Shown here piece after piece: positions 8,903 to 22,021 of a stretch of DNA of 64,000 nucleotides. The stretch's first letter is position 1, and each line of letters starts with the position of its first letter. Location of the stretch: NCBI RefSeq assembly GCF_018882215.1, contig NZ_JACVOX010000002.1:682001-746000 (forward strand). Reading direction: 5' to 3'. This stretch comes from Polynucleobacter sp. AP-Kaivos-20-H2. Its GTDB lineage: Bacteria > Pseudomonadota > Gammaproteobacteria > Burkholderiales > Burkholderiaceae. Made by a program: the position numbers and the translations under genes. The notes below the pieces were generated by a model. That model saw nothing but the letters and a program-made list of their open reading frames with translations, ran no database searches and had not been told where the DNA came from.

Positions 8903-10093
8903 TTAAGCCAAAATCTTTGCAACCACGCCGGCGCCAACAGTACGGCCACCTTCACGGATCGCAAAACGTAAACCTTCTTCCATCGCGATTGGAGCGATGA
9001 GTTTTACGGTAATCGTGACGTTATCGCCAGGCATGACCATTTCTTTGTCTTTTGGCAACTCGATTGAACCCGTTACGTCCGTTGTACGGAAGTAAAACTG
9101 TGGACGATAGTTGTTAAAGAATGGTGTATGACGACCACCTTCATCTTTACCCAAGATGTAAACCTCGGCTGTAAAGTGAGTATGTGGGGTGATTGAACCT
9201 GGCTTAGCCAATACTTGGCCGCGCTCAACTTCTTCACGTTTTGTACCGCGTAACAAGATACCAACGTTATCGCCTGCTTGACCTTGGTCGAGCAATTTGC
9301 GGAACATTTCAACACCAGTACAAGTTGTCTTGAGTGTTGGCTTGATACCGATGATTTCAATCTCTTCACCTACTTTAACGATACCGCGCTCGATACGACC
9401 GGTTACAACAGTACCGCGACCGGAGATAGAGAACACGTCTTCTACTGGCATCAAGAACGCGCCGTCAACAGCACGCTCTGGAGTTGGGATGTAAGTATCT
9501 AATGCTTCAGCCAATTTCATGATGGCTTCTTTACCCAATGGGCCTTCGTCGCCTTCAAGGGCTAACTTGGCAGAACCTTGGATGATTGGTGTGTCATCGC
9601 CAGGGAAGTTGTACTTCGATAAAAGCTCACGAACTTCCATTTCAACGAGTTCTAACAATTCAGCATCGTCAACCATGTCGCACTTGTTGAGGAACACCAC
9701 GATGTAAGGAACGCCCACTTGGCGTGCCAAAAGGATGTGCTCACGTGTTTGTGGCATTGGGCCGTCAGCAGCAGAGCAAACTAAAATTGCGCCGTCCATC
9801 TGAGCAGCACCCGTAATCATGTTCTTCACGTAGTCAGCATGTCCTGGGCAATCAACGTGTGCGTAGTGACGGTTTGCAGTCTCGTACTCAACGTGCGCAG
9901 TATTAATCGTAATACCACGTGCTTTTTCTTCAGGAGCAGCATCGATCTGATCGTATGCTTTAGCTTCGCCACCGAATGCTTTAGAAAGCACGGTTGCAAT
10001 TGCTGCTGTCAATGTCGTTTTACCGTGGTCAACGTGACCGATAGTGCCTACGTTTACGTGCGGTTTTGTCCGCTCGAATTTTTCTTTTGCCAT
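8903..10093 (-). CDS. tuf: Elongation factor Tu, copy 1
   Basis: EF-Tu brings aminoacyl-tRNA to the ribosome as a GTP complex. The 396-residue product shows the G1 motif GHVDHGKTT (residues 19-27), G3 DCPGH (81-85), G4 NKCD (136-139) and the following SAK, then beta-barrel domains 2 and 3. It is identical in amino acid sequence to the copy at 25726-26916, and the DNA also looks identical. This copy belongs to the str cluster (rpsL-rpsG-fusA-tuf). Confidence 0.98.
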   Translation of the reverse strand: MAKEKFERTKPHVNVGTIGHVDHGKTTLTAAIATVLSKAFGGEAKAYDQIDAAPEEKARGITINTAHVEYETANRHYAHVDCPGHADYVKNMITGAAQMDGAILVCSAADGPMPQTREHILLARQVGVPYIVVFLNKCDMVDDAELLELVEMEVRELLSKYNFPGDDTPIIQGSAKLALEGDEGPLGKEAIMKLAEALDTYIPTPERAVDGAFLMPVEDVFSISGRGTVVTGRIERGIVKVGEEIEIIGIKPTLKTTCTGVEMFRKLLDQGQAGDNVGILLRGTKREEVERGQVLAKPGSITPHTHFTAEVYILGKDEGGRHTPFFNNYRPQFYFRTTDVTGSIELPKDKEMVMPGDNVTITVKLIAPIAMEEGLRFAIREGGRTVGAGVVAKILA

Positions 10094-10144
10094 TTTTAAT
10101 CTGCCTTCTTTAGCTAGTCAATATTCAAAATTAATGTGGATAAA

Positions 10145-12247
10145 TTACTTCGCTTTAGCAGCCATAACTGCTTCAGCAACGTTCTTCGGTGCTTCGGAAT
10201 AATGCTTAAATTCCATGGTGTAGGTAGCGCGACCTTGGGTCAACGAGCGCAAGCCTGTTGAGTAACCAAACATCTCTGCCAACGGCACTTCAGCACGAAC
10301 GATCTTGCCGCCGCCTGGAATGTCATCCATACCTTGCAAAATACCGCGACGGGATGAGAGATCACCCATTACGTTACCCATGAAATCTTCTGGTGTTTCT
10401 ACTTCAACAGCCATCATTGGCTCAAGTAACACTGGTGCTGCTTTACGCATACCGTCCTTGAAAGCCATTGAGCCTGCCATCTTAAATGCGTTTTCGTTAG
10501 AGTCAACGTCATGGTATGAACCAAAGAACAATGTTGCTTTGATATCAACAACTGGATAACCAGCCAAAATACCGGAGTTCAATGTTTCGCGAATTCCTTT
10601 TTCTACTGCAGGAATGTATTCGCGTGGAACAACACCACCCTTAATAGCGTCAATGAATTCAAAACCTTTGCCTGGCTCTTGTGGCTCTAGCTTCAATACA
10701 ACGTGACCGTATTGACCGCGACCACCAGACTGCTTAACAAACTTACCTTCGATTTCTTCGCAAACTTTGCGAATGGTTTCGCGATAGGCAACTTGTGGCT
10801 TACCAACAGTGGCTTCAACACCAAATTCACGGCGCATACGGTCAACCAAAATTTCCAAATGGAGCTCGCCCATTCCAGAAATAATTGTCTGGCCAGACTC
10901 TTCATCCGTTTTAACGCGGAAAGAAGGATCTTCTTGTGCCAAGCGGTTCAAAGCAAGGCCCATTTTTTCTTGGTCAGGCTTAGTTTTTGGCTCAACAGCT
11001 TGTGAGATCACTGGCTCTGGGAATACCATGCGCTCCAAAATCACGATGCTATCTGGATCACATAGAGTTTCGCCCGTAGTTGCGTCTTTTAGACCAACTG
11101 CTGCAGCGATATCGCCTGCGTAAACTTCTTTAATTTCTTCACGTTGGTTTGCATGCATCTGCAACAAACGTCCAACACGCTCTTTCTTACCCTTGATTGG
11201 GTTGTAGATTGTGTCGCCAGATTTCATTACGCCTGAGTAAACGCGGAAGAAGATGAGCTGGCCAACAAATGGGTCAGTCATGATCTTAAATGCCAATGCA
11301 GAGAATTTCTCAGCATCGTCAGCTTTACGTGTTGTTGGGGTACCGTCTTCCAATTCACAAGGAACTGGTGGAACGTCTAATGGGGATGGCAATAACTCAA
11401 CCACCGCATCCAACATTGCCTGAACGCCTTTGTTTTTGAACGCAGTTCCGCACATCATTGGAATGATTTCATTAGCAATCGTACGTTGACGCAACGCTTT
11501 TTTGATTTCTTCTTCGGTTAACTCTTCGCCACCGAGATACTTCTCCATCAACTCTTCTGAACTTTCAGCGGCGGCTTCAACCATCTTTTCGCGCCACTCA
11601 TCTGCAGATGCTTTTAATTCAGCAGGAATCTCTTCGTAGCTAAACTTAGTGCCTTGTGAAGCCTCATCCCAATAGATAGCCTTCATTTTTACCAAGTCCA
11701 CAACGCCCTTGAAGTTTTCTTCAGCACCAATAGGAATCTGGATCAAGATAGGGTTTGCTTTAAGGCGTAACTTCATCTGGTCATAGACCTTAAAGAAGTT
11801 CGCGCCAGTGCGGTCCATCTTGTTTACAAAAGCTAAACGGGGAACTTGATACTTGTTAGCTTGACGCCAAACAGTTTCAGATTGTGGCTGCACACCACCT
11901 ACCGCACAGTAAACCATACAAGCACCATCCAAAACGCGCATTGAACGCTCGACTTCAATAGTGAAGTCTACGTGTCCTGGGGTATCAATAATATTGATGC
12001 GGTGCTCTGGGAAGTTACCTGCCATACCCTTCCAGAATGTTGTAGTAGCAGCAGAAGTAATCGTGATACCACGCTCTTGCTCTTGTTCCATCCAGTCCAT
12101 GGTTGCAGCGCCATCATGTACTTCACCAATTTTATGATTAACACCGGTGTAGAACAAAACGCGCTCTGTAGTTGTTGTCTTGCCTGCGTCAATGTGCGCA
12201 GAGATACCAATATTGCGATATCTGTCGATGGGGGTTTTACGTGCCAC
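10145..12247 (-). CDS. fusA: Elongation factor G
   Basis: EF-G is the GTPase that drives translocation and, with RRF, ribosome recycling. The 700-residue protein has G1 [13 protein letters not shown] (about residues 17-29), G3 DTPGHVDF, G4 NKMDR, and domains II to V to the C-terminus ending AMMAAKAK-like (VMAAKAK). Length is standard. It sits 27 bases after rpsG and 51 before tuf, all one strand. Confidence 0.98.
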   Translation of the reverse strand: MARKTPIDRYRNIGISAHIDAGKTTTTERVLFYTGVNHKIGEVHDGAATMDWMEQEQERGITITSAATTTFWKGMAGNFPEHRINIIDTPGHVDFTIEVERSMRVLDGACMVYCAVGGVQPQSETVWRQANKYQVPRLAFVNKMDRTGANFFKVYDQMKLRLKANPILIQIPIGAEENFKGVVDLVKMKAIYWDEASQGTKFSYEEIPAELKASADEWREKMVEAAAESSEELMEKYLGGEELTEEEIKKALRQRTIANEIIPMMCGTAFKNKGVQAMLDAVVELLPSPLDVPPVPCELEDGTPTTRKADDAEKFSALAFKIMTDPFVGQLIFFRVYSGVMKSGDTIYNPIKGKKERVGRLLQMHANQREEIKEVYAGDIAAAVGLKDATTGETLCDPDSIVILERMVFPEPVISQAVEPKTKPDQEKMGLALNRLAQEDPSFRVKTDEESGQTIISGMGELHLEILVDRMRREFGVEATVGKPQVAYRETIRKVCEEIEGKFVKQSGGRGQYGHVVLKLEPQEPGKGFEFIDAIKGGVVPREYIPAVEKGIRETLNSGILAGYPVVDIKATLFFGSYHDVDSNENAFKMAGSMAFKDGMRKAAPVLLEPMMAVEVETPEDFMGNVMGDLSSRRGILQGMDDIPGGGKIVRAEVPLAEMFGYSTGLRSLTQGRATYTMEFKHYSEAPKNVAEAVMAAKAK

Positions 12248-12274
12248 TGTTGGTGCCTTTTCTTTACTATTTGA

Positions 12275-12745
12275 TTAGAAGCGGAAATGTGAGAAAGCTT
12301 TGTTAGCTTCTGCCATACGGTGAACTTCTTCACGCTTCTTCATTGCTCCGCCGCGACCTTCTGCAGCTTCCAATAATTCGTTGGCCAAACGTTGAGCCAT
12401 AGATTTCTCACCGCGCTTTTTAGCGGCTTCGCGCACCCAGCGCATTGCCAAAGCAGAACGGCGTGATGGGCGAACTTCAACAGGAACCTGGTAGTTAGCG
12501 CCACCAACACGACGGCTCTTCACCTCAACCATTGGCTTAACGTTGCCCATAGCTGTTGAGAAAATTTCGAGTGGTTCTTTGTTTGCTTTTTTCTCGATGT
12601 GATCAAAGGCACCGTAAACGATACGCTCTGCAACCGATTTCTTGCCGTCCAACATGAGGACGTTCATGAATTTAGCTACTTCTACATTACCGAATTTTGG
12701 ATCCGGCAAAATTTCCCGTTTGGGAACTTCACGACGACGTGGCAT
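12275..12745 (-). CDS. rpsG: 30S ribosomal protein S7
   Basis: S7 nucleates the 30S head and contacts the E site; in E. coli it represses the str operon by binding between rpsL and rpsG. The 156-residue protein begins [19 protein letters not shown] and contains the conserved [15 protein letters not shown] segment. The rpsL-rpsG spacer here is 161 bases and could host such a site, but I cannot show it. Confidence 0.97.
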   Translation of the reverse strand: MPRRREVPKREILPDPKFGNVEVAKFMNVLMLDGKKSVAERIVYGAFDHIEKKANKEPLEIFSTAMGNVKPMVEVKSRRVGGANYQVPVEVRPSRRSALAMRWVREAAKKRGEKSMAQRLANELLEAAEGRGGAMKKREEVHRMAEANKAFSHFRF

Positions 12746-12906
12746 AACTACTCCTTCAGTTCAGTTAGGGGCGACCCACATGGATCACCCGCTCCGGTTG
12801 CCCTACTATCTAAGAAGATTCTTAGACGGAACAACCACTTACTTGTCTTTTAAGTCTGACAAACGAAGACTTACTACAAATACTTCAGCAAAAATCTATT
12901 GAAAGA

Positions 12907-13287
12907 TTAAGCAGATTTCTTAGCGCGCTTAGCACCGTACTTGGAACGTGACTGCTTACGGTCTTTAACACCTTGCAAGTCAAGTGAGCCACGAACGATG
13001 TGGTAACGAACACCTGGCAAATCCTTTACACGACCACCACGGATTAACACTACTGAGTGTTCCTGGAGGTTATGGCCTTCACCACCAATGTATGAAATCA
13101 CTTCAAAACCATTGGTTAAGCGAACTTTGGCTACTTTACGCAGCGCAGAGTTAGGCTTTTTAGGAGTAGTGGTGTACACACGTGTACAAACACCACGGCG
13201 CTGCGGACTGTTTTCCAGTGCAGGGCTCTTGCTTTTAACGATTAGCCTGGATCTTGGCTTACGTATTAATTGATTAATTGTTGGCAT
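12907..13287 (-). CDS. rpsL: 30S ribosomal protein S12
   Basis: S12 monitors codon-anticodon pairing at the decoding centre. The 126-residue protein has the loops [12 protein letters not shown] (with Lys at the residue-43 position) and [13 protein letters not shown] (with Lys at the residue-88 position); both retain the wild-type lysines where streptomycin-resistance changes occur. It is the first gene of the str operon, with its own promoter at 13392-13420. Confidence 0.97.
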   Translation of the reverse strand: MPTINQLIRKPRSRLIVKSKSPALENSPQRRGVCTRVYTTTPKKPNSALRKVAKVRLTNGFEVISYIGGEGHNLQEHSVVLIRGGRVKDLPGVRYHIVRGSLDLQGVKDRKQSRSKYGAKRAKKSA

Positions 13288-13391
13288 AAAATAGCTCGGT
13301 TAGTACTTCTTTGTTGCTTTCTTCAAGAAAATCAATGACTTAGAGAATTTCTAGGTCAAAAAGACCCTCTTCTGAATCAGTAGAACTCAGC

Positions 13392-13420
13392 ATTCTAGCT
13401 TGGCCAGCCTTTTCCGTCAA
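13392..13420 (-). promoter_or_regulatory. rpsL: Predicted sigma-70 promoter of the str operon
   Basis: The minus strand reads TTGACG, exactly 17 bases, then TAGAAT. The predicted start is near 13385, leaving about a 98-base leader before rpsL. The promoter begins only 11 bases beyond the rpoC terminator T-run. Confidence 0.7.
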
Positions 13421-13430
13421 CCAAATGGGG

Positions 13431-13454
13431 AAAAAACTGGCCATTTCTGGCCAG
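13431..13454 (-). terminator. Intrinsic terminator of rpoBC
   Basis: CTGGCCA, a GAAA tetraloop and TGGCCAG form a perfect 7-base-pair stem, directly followed in minus-strand sense by TTTTTT. It starts ten bases after the rpoC stop. This is a textbook rho-independent terminator. Confidence 0.88.
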
Positions 13455-13464
13455 AAATACCAAA

Positions 13465-16400
13465 TTAGCTCGGATCAGCCTCCCCAGCAGGAGCAACGAC
13501 TTCAGCCTCAATTTCTACAGGCATATTGGCCATTGCTTCCTCTTCGGCGGCAATCATTTGAGCGCGATCACGCTCGAATTGCTCTCTGACCTTGCGTGCA
13601 CGGCGATAAGACAAGCCGGTACCAGCAGGGATCAGACGACCAATAATGACGTTTTCCTTGAGGCCACGGAGTGTATCGGTCTTGCCCATAATTGCGGCTT
13701 CGGTCAATACTCGGGTGGTTTCTTGGAAAGAAGCCGCTGAAATGAAGCTGTCGGTCGACAAGGATGCTTTAGTAATACCCAACAGCACGTTTTCGAACTG
13801 AGCTGGGCGCTTACCTGCGGCAATCACTAAATCGTTAGCGTCATACAGTTTTGAACGCTCAACTTGCTCACCAGTGATGTAAGCCGTATCGCCGCCATCA
13901 GTGATCTGCACACGACGCAACATTTGACGCACGATCACTTCAATGTGCTTGTCGTTAATCTTCACGCCTTGCAAACGGTAAACGTCTTGAACTTCATCAA
14001 CGATGTAGATCGCCAACTCTTCAATACCCCTGAGAGTCAAGATGTCATGTGGATCAGCAGGGCCTTCCACAATCATCTCGCCCTTGTTCACAACTTGACC
14101 GTCATGAACGAGAACTTGCTTCTCTTTAGGAATCAAGAATTCATTGGCTTCGCCGTCCATATCGGTAATCACCAAACGCTGTTTACCTTTGGTTTCTTTA
14201 CCGAAGGAAACTGTTCCAGTCACTTTCGCCAAGACAGCTGCATCTTTAGGTGAACGCGCTTCGAACAATTCAGCAACGCGTGGCAAACCACCGGTAATGT
14301 CGCGAGTCTTCTGTGATTCGATTGGAATACGCGCCAATACTTCACCAACTTCGACTTTCTGGCCATCTTTAACAGTAATCAAAGCGCCCACTTGGAGACC
14401 AATGTTTACCGGGTGATCAGTACCAGCGATCATGACTTCGTTACCCTTGTCATCAACTAAGTTGATCATTGGGCGAACGCCTTTGCTTGCTGCAGAACGA
14501 CGCTTACCGTCAATTACCACCAAAGTGGAGAGGCCAGTAACTTCGTCAACCTGCTTAGCAACAGTAACGCCTTCTTCAACGTTGTCGAAGCGGGCGATAC
14601 CAGCGTACTCAGAAATAATCGGACGTGTTAACGGATCCCATGTCGCCAAGCTTGCGCCAGCCTTAACAGCTGCATCTTCTTTCAGCAAGAGAGTTGCACC
14701 GTATGGAACTTTATGACGCTCGCGCTCACGACCGTTCTCATCAACGATCAAGGCTTCGCCAGAACGTGAAATCACGATCTGCTCGCCCTTCGCGTTCTTA
14801 ACAACGCGCATCGTGCCGGAGAACTTCAAAGCACCATTAGATTTGGCTTCAATATTGCTTGCAACCAACGCACGTGACGCTGCACCACCAATGTGGAAGG
14901 TACGCATAGTTAACTGTGTGCCTGGCTCACCGATGGACTGAGCAGCGATAACGCCAACCGCTTCACCAACGTTCACCAAACCACCGCGACCTAGATCACG
15001 TCCGTAGCACTTCGCGCACAAACCAAAGCGAGTTAAGCAAGACAATACTGTGCGAACTTTAACTTCGTCGATACCCAATGCAACGATTTGATCAACGTGA
15101 TCTTCATCGAGCAATGTGTCGTTCGGAACAATGACTTCTTGTGTGTCAGGGTGAACGATGTCACCGATACATACACGACCCAAAATACGGTCACGCAATG
15201 CTTCGATAATTTCGCCGCCTTCAACCAGCGCCTTCATGGTTACACCATTGGTTGCGCCGCAATCATCTTCGATTACCACAAGATCTTGAGTAACGTCGCA
15301 CAAACGACGCGTCAAGTAACCAGAGTTCGCTGTCTTCAAAGCTGTATCAGCCAGACCTTTACGAGCACCGTGGGTTGAAATGAAGTACTGCAACACGTTC
15401 AAGCCTTCACGGAAGTTTGCAGTAATTGGGGTTTCAATGATCGAGCCATCAGGCTTTGCCATCAAACCACGCATACCAGCCAACTGACGAATCTGCGCTG
15501 CAGATCCACGCGCACCAGAATCCGCCATCATGTAGATGGAGTTAAAGGATTCTTGACGAACGGTCTTACCGTTACGGTCGAGTACGTCAACGTGTGACAA
15601 CTCATCCATCATCGCTTTACCGACTTGGTCACCTGCAGCACCCCAAATATCAACCACGTTGTTATAACGCTCTTGATTGGTTACGAGACCTGACATGAAC
15701 TGCTTGTCATACTCTTTAACCTTGGCAGATGCCTCAGTGATGATGCGCTCTTTAGAAGTTGGGATCAACATATCGTCGATCGCAACTGAGATACCAGCGT
15801 TGGTTGCCAAACGGAAACCAGACTGCAAGAGGCGGTCAGCAAAAATCACTGTTTCACGCAAACCGCACTTACGGAATGAAGTGTTGATCAAACGTGAGAT
15901 TTCTTTTTTCTTCAAAGGTTTGTTAATTTCCTCGAAAGACATACCCTTCGGTAAAATCTCAGACAAGATGGCACGGCCAACTGAGGTTTGATAGATCTTG
16001 GTCTTTTCAGCAAAACGGGCGTCGCCCTCTGCCTTCTTGTCCACGATCTCAAACTCAGTAATACGGACAGCAACACGAGAAGCCAATTCAACTTGACCCG
16101 CTTCGTATGCGCGAACTACTTCAGTAATGTTAGCGAAGACCATGCCTTCACCCTTACCGTTGATCTTGTCACGTGTAGCGTAATACAGACCCAACACCAC
16201 GTCCTGTGAAGGAACGATAGATGGTTCGCCGTTAGCTGGGAACAATACGTTGTTCGAAGCCAACATCAATGTACGTGCCTCCATTTGCGCTTCGAGCGAC
16301 AAAGGAACGTGAACCGCCATTTGGTCACCGTCAAAGTCGGCGTTAAATGCCGCGCAGACTAATGGGTGCAATTGGATTGCTTTACCTTCAATCAGCATTG

Positions 16401-17727
16401 GCTCGAAAGCCTGAATACCGAGACGGTGCAATGTAGGCGCACGGTTCAACATGATTGGATGCTCACGAATCACTTCTTCGAGAATGTCCCAAACGATTGG
16501 AGTCTGGCTTTCAACTTCTTTCTTCGCAGCCTTAATGGTGGTTGCAATTCCTAAAGTCTCAAGCTTGTTGAAAATGAATGGCTTGAACAATTCCAAGGCC
16601 ATCAATTTTGGTAAGCCGCACTGATGCAATTTCAATGTAGGGCCAACCACGATGACTGAACGACCAGAGTAGTCAACACGTTTACCCAACAAGTTTTGAC
16701 GGAAACGACCGCTCTTACCTTTAATCATCTCAGCCAAGGACTTGAGAGGACGCTTGTTAGCGCCAGTCATAGCCTTACCGCGACGACCGTTGTCGAGCAA
16801 TGAGTCAACCGCTTCTTGCAACATGCGCTTTTCGTTACGAACGATGATCTCTGGTGCGCGCAACTCTAACAAACGCTTCAAACGGTTGTTACGGTTGATC
16901 ACGCGACGATAGAGGTCGTTCAAATCAGAAGTAGCAAAGCGACCGCCATCCAATGGCACCAATGGGCGCAATTCAGGTGGCAATACCGGCAACACTTCCA
17001 TGATCATCCAGTCAGGCTTAATGCCTGAAGTCTGGAACGCCTCAAGCACTTTTAAGCGCTTTGCGTATTTCTTGATCTTGGCATCGCTACCAGTGGCTTT
17101 TAAGTCAGCACGAATAGTCTCTACTTCACGATCGATATCAATCGAACGCAAGAGATCACGAATACCTTCAGCGCCCATGATGGCGGTAAATGCACCGTCA
17201 CCATACTCTTCGGTCTTAGCAATGTACTCATCTTCAGACATGATCTGACCGCGCTTCATCGCGCCTTCAGGAGTCATACCAGGATCAACTACTACATATG
17301 CTTCAAAGTAAAGAACGCGTTCGATATCCCGCAATGTCATATCGAGAACCATGCCCAAACGGGATGGCAAAGACTTCAAGAACCAAATGTGCGCTACAGG
17401 GGCTGCTAACTCAATGTGGCCCATGCGCTCACGACGTACCTTAGCGAGAGTAACTTCAACGCCACATTTCTCGCAGATAACGCCACGGAACTTTAAACGC
17501 TTGTACTTACCGCATAAGCACTCGTAGTCTTTGGTTGGCCCAAAAATTTTGGCGCAGAACAAACCATCACGCTCGGGCTTAAAAGTCCGGTAGTTGATGG
17601 TTTCTGGTTTGCGTACTTCACCAAAAGACCATGAGCGAATTTTCTCAGGAGATGCGAGACCAATTTTGATGACATCAAACTGCTCTTCGCCCTGCGTTTG
17701 CTTAAATAAATCGAGCAATGCTTTCAT
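13465..17727 (-). CDS. rpoC: RNA polymerase beta' subunit
   Basis: Beta' forms the clamp and carries the catalytic Mg site of RNA polymerase. The start is the ATG at 17727 ([18 protein letters not shown], 1420 residues), as in the E. coli protein; a longer reading from 17754 would overlap rpoB. The N-terminal zinc site (CLCGKYKRL then [11 protein letters not shown], about residues 70-90), the catalytic [12 protein letters not shown], and the second zinc site (CGATNG and [16 protein letters not shown]) are all present. It starts one base after the rpoB stop, so translation is probably coupled. Confidence 0.98.
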   Translation of the reverse strand: MKALLDLFKQTQGEEQFDVIKIGLASPEKIRSWSFGEVRKPETINYRTFKPERDGLFCAKIFGPTKDYECLCGKYKRLKFRGVICEKCGVEVTLAKVRRERMGHIELAAPVAHIWFLKSLPSRLGMVLDMTLRDIERVLYFEAYVVVDPGMTPEGAMKRGQIMSEDEYIAKTEEYGDGAFTAIMGAEGIRDLLRSIDIDREVETIRADLKATGSDAKIKKYAKRLKVLEAFQTSGIKPDWMIMEVLPVLPPELRPLVPLDGGRFATSDLNDLYRRVINRNNRLKRLLELRAPEIIVRNEKRMLQEAVDSLLDNGRRGKAMTGANKRPLKSLAEMIKGKSGRFRQNLLGKRVDYSGRSVIVVGPTLKLHQCGLPKLMALELFKPFIFNKLETLGIATTIKAAKKEVESQTPIVWDILEEVIREHPIMLNRAPTLHRLGIQAFEPMLIEGKAIQLHPLVCAAFNADFDGDQMAVHVPLSLEAQMEARTLMLASNNVLFPANGEPSIVPSQDVVLGLYYATRDKINGKGEGMVFANITEVVRAYEAGQVELASRVAVRITEFEIVDKKAEGDARFAEKTKIYQTSVGRAILSEILPKGMSFEEINKPLKKKEISRLINTSFRKCGLRETVIFADRLLQSGFRLATNAGISVAIDDMLIPTSKERIITEASAKVKEYDKQFMSGLVTNQERYNNVVDIWGAAGDQVGKAMMDELSHVDVLDRNGKTVRQESFNSIYMMADSGARGSAAQIRQLAGMRGLMAKPDGSIIETPITANFREGLNVLQYFISTHGARKGLADTALKTANSGYLTRRLCDVTQDLVVIEDDCGATNGVTMKALVEGGEIIEALRDRILGRVCIGDIVHPDTQEVIVPNDTLLDEDHVDQIVALGIDEVKVRTVLSCLTRFGLCAKCYGRDLGRGGLVNVGEAVGVIAAQSIGEPGTQLTMRTFHIGGAASRALVASNIEAKSNGALKFSGTMRVVKNAKGEQIVISRSGEALIVDENGRERERHKVPYGATLLLKEDAAVKAGASLATWDPLTRPIISEYAGIARFDNVEEGVTVAKQVDEVTGLSTLVVIDGKRRSAASKGVRPMINLVDDKGNEVMIAGTDHPVNIGLQVGALITVKDGQKVEVGEVLARIPIESQKTRDITGGLPRVAELFEARSPKDAAVLAKVTGTVSFGKETKGKQRLVITDMDGEANEFLIPKEKQVLVHDGQVVNKGEMIVEGPADPHDILTLRGIEELAIYIVDEVQDVYRLQGVKINDKHIEVIVRQMLRRVQITDGGDTAYITGEQVERSKLYDANDLVIAAGKRPAQFENVLLGITKASLSTDSFISAASFQETTRVLTEAAIMGKTDTLRGLKENVIIGRLIPAGTGLSYRRARKVREQFERDRAQMIAAEEEAMANMPVEIEAEVVAPAGEADPS

Positions 17728-17728
17728 A

Positions 17729-20700
17729 TCAATTGCGCTCCATGTCAATGTCAATACCCAACGAACGGATTTCTTTTACCAGCACGTTGAAGGATTCGGG
17801 CATGCCAGCATCAATCGTGTGCTCGCCCTTGACGATGTTTTCGTAAACCTTGGTACGGCCTGCGACGTCATCGGACTTCACTGTCAGCATTTCCTGCAAG
17901 ACATATGAAGCACCGTATGCTTCGAGGGCCCAGACTTCCATCTCACCAAAGCGCTGACCACCGAACTGAGCTTTACCGCCCAATGGCTGTTGCGTTACTA
18001 AAGAGTAAGGTCCGGTTGAACGTGCGTGCATCTTGTCGTCGACCAAATGGTGGAGTTTCAAGACGTGCATTACGCCAACGGTTACTGGACGCTCAAATTG
18101 ATCGCCAGTTCGACCGTCGCACAAAATCATTTGCTGACGTGAAGGAGTCATCTTCAAAGATTTAGCAACCTCTTCTGGATACGCCAACTCGAGCATGCGG
18201 CCGATTTCAGCTTCAGTAGCACCGTCAAACACTGGAGTAGCAAATGGCAAGCCTTGGCGAAGATTCTCGGCCAAAACATTGATCTGCTCATCAGTGAAGT
18301 TGTCGATATCTTCAATGCGGCCCGTTTCGTTGTAAAGCTGTTTGAAGAACTTACGTAATTCGGTTTGCTTAGCATGTTCACGAACCATCTCGTCGATACG
18401 CTTACCAATACCTTGAGCCGCCCAACCTAAGTGGGTTTCCAAGATCTGACCAACGTTCATACGGGAAGGAACGCCCAATGGATTCAAGACGATGTCAACA
18501 GGGCGTCCGTCAGCCATAAATGGCATGTCTTCAGCTGGGGCGATTTTAGAAACCACGCCCTTGTTACCGTGACGACCGGCCATCTTGTCACCAGGCTGCA
18601 AGCGACGCTTAACAGCTAAATACACCTTAACCATCTTCGTTACGCCAGGTTGCAGATCATCGCCCTGGGTAAGCTTGGTACGCTTCTCTTCAAAAGCTTC
18701 GTCAAACTGTTTACGTTTTGCTTCGATAGAAGATTTAATCGCTTCAACTTGTGAGGCAACTTCTTCATCTGCAGGACGAACATCAAACCAATGGTATTTA
18801 TCCAAATCAGCAAGGTATTCCTTGTCGATCTTGGTGCCTTTAGCTAATTTCTTAGGGCCGCCGTTGGCAACTTTGCCAATCAACAGCTTTTCTAAACGCA
18901 TGAAGGCATCGCCCTCAACAATACGCAACTGGTCGTTTAAGTCCAAACGATAGCGTTGTAATTCTTCTTGGATAATTGACTGTGCACGTGCATCGCGCTC
19001 AATACCTTCACGGGTGAAGACTTGAACATCAATAACGGTACCGATCATTCCTGATGGAACGCGCAAAGAAGTATCTTTAACATCAGATGCTTTTTCACCG
19101 AAGATCGCACGGAGGAGCTTCTCTTCAGGGGTGAGAGTGGTCTCACCCTTTGGAGTTACTTTACCAACCAATACGTCACCAGCCTCAACTTCAGCACCGA
19201 TGTAAACAATACCGCTCTCATCCAAACGCGAGAGTTGTGACTCTGCCAAATTGGAGATATCGCGAGTAATTTCTTCTGAACCAAGCTTGGTGTCACGAGC
19301 AACAACCGACAACTCTTCAATATGAATAGAGGTATAGCGATCATCAGCAACAACTTTTTCAGAGATCAAGATTGAATCTTCAAAGTTGTAACCGTTCCAT
19401 GGCATAAATGCCACAGTCATGTTTTGACCCAAAGCCAATTCACCCAAATCGGTAGATGCGCCATCAGCAACTACGTCGCCGCGGACAACACGATCACCAG
19501 CCTGAACGATTGGACGTTGGTTAATGTTAGTGTTTTGGTTTGAGCGGGTGTACTTGATGAGGTTGTAAATATCCACACCAACTTCACCAGCAGCTGTCTC
19601 ATCATCGTTTACACGAATCACGACACGGTTTGCGTCAACATAATCAACGATACCGCCGCGGGACGCCAAAATAACCGTACCGGAGTCGACCGCAACAATA
19701 CGCTCTAAACCTGTGCCAACCAATGGCTTATCTGGACGCAAGCAGGGAACTGCTTGACGCTGCATGTTTGCACCCATCAACGCACGGTTCGCATCATCGT
19801 GCTCTAAAAATGGAACAAGTGAAGCAGCAGCAGAAACGATCTGGCTCGGAGCAACGTCGATGAAATCGATGCGCTCTGGGCTAACCATCATGGTCTCGCC
19901 AGCTTCACGAGCAGAAACCAATTCGTCGGCCAACTTACCGCTCTTGTCGATTGTTGCGTTTGCCTGAGCAATCACATACTTTGCTTCCTCAATCGCAGAG
20001 AGGTAAACCACTTCGTCGCTTACCTTGCTATTGGAAACTTTACGGTATGGGGTTTCTAAGAAACCGTGCTCATTCAAACGCGCAAATAACGCGAGTGAGT
20101 TGATTAAACCAATGTTTGGTCCTTCTGGAGTTTCGATTGGGCAAACACGTCCATAGTGGGTTGGATGCACGTCACGCACTTCAAAGCCTGCGCGCTCGCG
20201 TGTCAAACCACCAGGTCCCAATGCAGAAATACGACGCTTGTGCGTGATCTCTGAGAGTGGGTTGGTTTGGTCCATAAACTGGGATAACTGTGAAGAACCG
20301 AAGAACTCACGAATCGCAGAAGAAATTGGCTTGCTGTTAATCAAGTCATGCGGCATGAGGTTTTCTGTTTCGGCTTGGCCGAGACGCTCTTTAACCGCAC
20401 GCTCGACACGTGACAAACCAGCACGGAATTGGTTTTCAGCCAACTCACCAACGCAACGTACACGACGATTACCTAAGTGATCGATATCGTCTACTTCGCC
20501 TTTGCCATTACGCAAATCTACAAGAGACTTAATGGTGTCGAGAATATCTTCGTTTGACAGAACCATTGGACCTTCCATTTCTGGACGGTTCAAACGGCTG
20601 TTGACCTTCATACGACCAACGCGTGACAAATCGTAAGTATCTTCGTTATAGAACAAGCGCTGGAACAAGGCTTCAACAGCATCTTCTGTTGGAGGCTCAC

Positions 20701-21829
20701 CAGGACGCATCATGCGGTAGATGGCGATACGAGCAGCCATTTGATCTGCAGTTTCATCAGTACGCAATGTCTGTGAAATGTATGCGCCAGAATCTAAATC
20801 ATTCGTGTAGATGGTTTCCAATTGCTTGATGCCTGCATCGCGCAATGTAGCCAACAACTCTTCAGTGATTTCATCATTAGCGTAAGCTAAGATTTCACCA
20901 GAATCTGGATCAACAATATTACGTGCCACTACACGACCAATTAAATAGTCGTCTGGTACAGCGATTGTTTTTGTTTTAGCAGCTTCGAGTTCGCGAATAT
21001 GCTTTGCATTGATACGCTTGTCTTTTTGAATGACGACAACGCCATTTTTATCAAGCACATCAAAATTAGCTAGCTGACCACGCAAACGCTCTGGCACAAA
21101 TTCCATTGAGCCGCCGTTAGCAGTCAATGAGAAATGATCAAAGTTAAAGAAGTTAGCAAGAATCTGTTCGTTGTTTAAACCAATTGCTTTGAGCAAAATG
21201 GTGACAGGCATCTTACGACGACGGTCAACGCGGAAATAGAGAATGTCTTTTGGATCAAACTCGAAATCGAGCCATGAACCACGGTAAGGAATGATGCGTG
21301 CTGAGAACAGCAACTTACCTGAGCTATGTGTTTTACCCTTATCGTGTTCGAAGAACACGCCTGGGGAACGGTGTAACTGAGAAACGATGACGCGCTCAGT
21401 ACCATTGATCACAAAAGAGCCGTTTTCTGTCATGAGTGGAATTTCACCCATGTAGACTTCGCTCTCTTTTACCTCTTTAACCTTAGTAGGCGCTTCGCGA
21501 TCATAAATAATCAAGCGAACTTTTGCGCGTAAGGCTGAGTGGTATGTGTAACCACGTTGTTGACATTCTTTAACGTCAAACGGTGGCTGTGATAACTGGT
21601 AAGACACGTATTCCATACGTGCATAGCCGTTGTTAGACACAATTGGGAATGCTGATGTAAAGGCAGCTTGAAGTCCCTCAGTAAGACGAGACATTGCTGG
21701 CTTTTCAGCCTGTAAAAATTTAGCGTAGGATTCCAGCTGCGTTGCGATCAGGTACGGAACCTGGTGGTTGTTTACTCGCTTAGCAAAGCTTTTACGGACT
21801 CGCTTGCGTTCGGTGAAGCTATAGTTCAT
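17729..21829 (-). CDS. rpoB: RNA polymerase beta subunit
   Basis: Beta forms one side of the RNA polymerase cleft and the rifampicin pocket. I chose the ATG at 21829 ([18 protein letters not shown], 1366 residues): GGAG lies six bases upstream and the N-terminus matches the family, while the longer reading from 21886 adds an unrelated 19 residues. The rifampicin region reads [20 protein letters not shown] followed by [10 protein letters not shown], the wild-type form. The gene follows a structured 226-base spacer after rplL. Confidence 0.98.
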   Translation of the reverse strand: MNYSFTERKRVRKSFAKRVNNHQVPYLIATQLESYAKFLQAEKPAMSRLTEGLQAAFTSAFPIVSNNGYARMEYVSYQLSQPPFDVKECQQRGYTYHSALRAKVRLIIYDREAPTKVKEVKESEVYMGEIPLMTENGSFVINGTERVIVSQLHRSPGVFFEHDKGKTHSSGKLLFSARIIPYRGSWLDFEFDPKDILYFRVDRRRKMPVTILLKAIGLNNEQILANFFNFDHFSLTANGGSMEFVPERLRGQLANFDVLDKNGVVVIQKDKRINAKHIRELEAAKTKTIAVPDDYLIGRVVARNIVDPDSGEILAYANDEITEELLATLRDAGIKQLETIYTNDLDSGAYISQTLRTDETADQMAARIAIYRMMRPGEPPTEDAVEALFQRLFYNEDTYDLSRVGRMKVNSRLNRPEMEGPMVLSNEDILDTIKSLVDLRNGKGEVDDIDHLGNRRVRCVGELAENQFRAGLSRVERAVKERLGQAETENLMPHDLINSKPISSAIREFFGSSQLSQFMDQTNPLSEITHKRRISALGPGGLTRERAGFEVRDVHPTHYGRVCPIETPEGPNIGLINSLALFARLNEHGFLETPYRKVSNSKVSDEVVYLSAIEEAKYVIAQANATIDKSGKLADELVSAREAGETMMVSPERIDFIDVAPSQIVSAAASLVPFLEHDDANRALMGANMQRQAVPCLRPDKPLVGTGLERIVAVDSGTVILASRGGIVDYVDANRVVIRVNDDETAAGEVGVDIYNLIKYTRSNQNTNINQRPIVQAGDRVVRGDVVADGASTDLGELALGQNMTVAFMPWNGYNFEDSILISEKVVADDRYTSIHIEELSVVARDTKLGSEEITRDISNLAESQLSRLDESGIVYIGAEVEAGDVLVGKVTPKGETTLTPEEKLLRAIFGEKASDVKDTSLRVPSGMIGTVIDVQVFTREGIERDARAQSIIQEELQRYRLDLNDQLRIVEGDAFMRLEKLLIGKVANGGPKKLAKGTKIDKEYLADLDKYHWFDVRPADEEVASQVEAIKSSIEAKRKQFDEAFEEKRTKLTQGDDLQPGVTKMVKVYLAVKRRLQPGDKMAGRHGNKGVVSKIAPAEDMPFMADGRPVDIVLNPLGVPSRMNVGQILETHLGWAAQGIGKRIDEMVREHAKQTELRKFFKQLYNETGRIEDIDNFTDEQINVLAENLRQGLPFATPVFDGATEAEIGRMLELAYPEEVAKSLKMTPSRQQMILCDGRTGDQFERPVTVGVMHVLKLHHLVDDKMHARSTGPYSLVTQQPLGGKAQFGGQRFGEMEVWALEAYGASYVLQEMLTVKSDDVAGRTKVYENIVKGEHTIDAGMPESFNVLVKEIRSLGIDIDMERN

Positions 21830-21956
21830 TTCATCTCCGAATTCAGCGACTGTACAAAGATTTGGCGATTGGCCACTACCAATCACTGGCGGACAACACT
21901 AAACCGATAGATCTAGTGTCCGACCAAACTTGCATTCTGCAGTCGTATCAGAAGGC

Positions 21957-22010
21957 AAACCCGATTTCAATCAGAAATGAAATCGGGTTTGACCTCTAGA
22001 GGTCAAACCC
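21957..22010 (-). promoter_or_regulatory. Two overlapping, mutually exclusive hairpins in the rplL-rpoB spacer
   Basis: A 13-base-pair stem (arms 21957-21969 and 21978-21990, 8-base loop) overlaps a perfect 26-base palindrome (21985-22010). They share the six bases 21985-21990 (AAACCC in the transcript), which can pair with GGGTTT on either side but not both. In minus-strand RNA the palindrome comes first. In E. coli the same spacer holds an attenuator and an RNase III site that set the ratio of L7/L12 to RNA polymerase; a comparable role is inferred. Confidence 0.6.
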
Positions 22011-22021
22011 AACATGGCTAA

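Noticed and set aside
9073..9502. Overlapping frames inside tuf (repeated at 25896-26325)
   Set aside because: They repeat exactly in both tuf copies only because tuf is duplicated.
12851..12873. Hairpin TAAGTCT/AGACTTA in the rpsL-rpsG spacer as a terminator
   Set aside because: In minus-strand sense it is followed by A residues, not a T-run, and the operon continues. An S7 feedback role cannot be shown.
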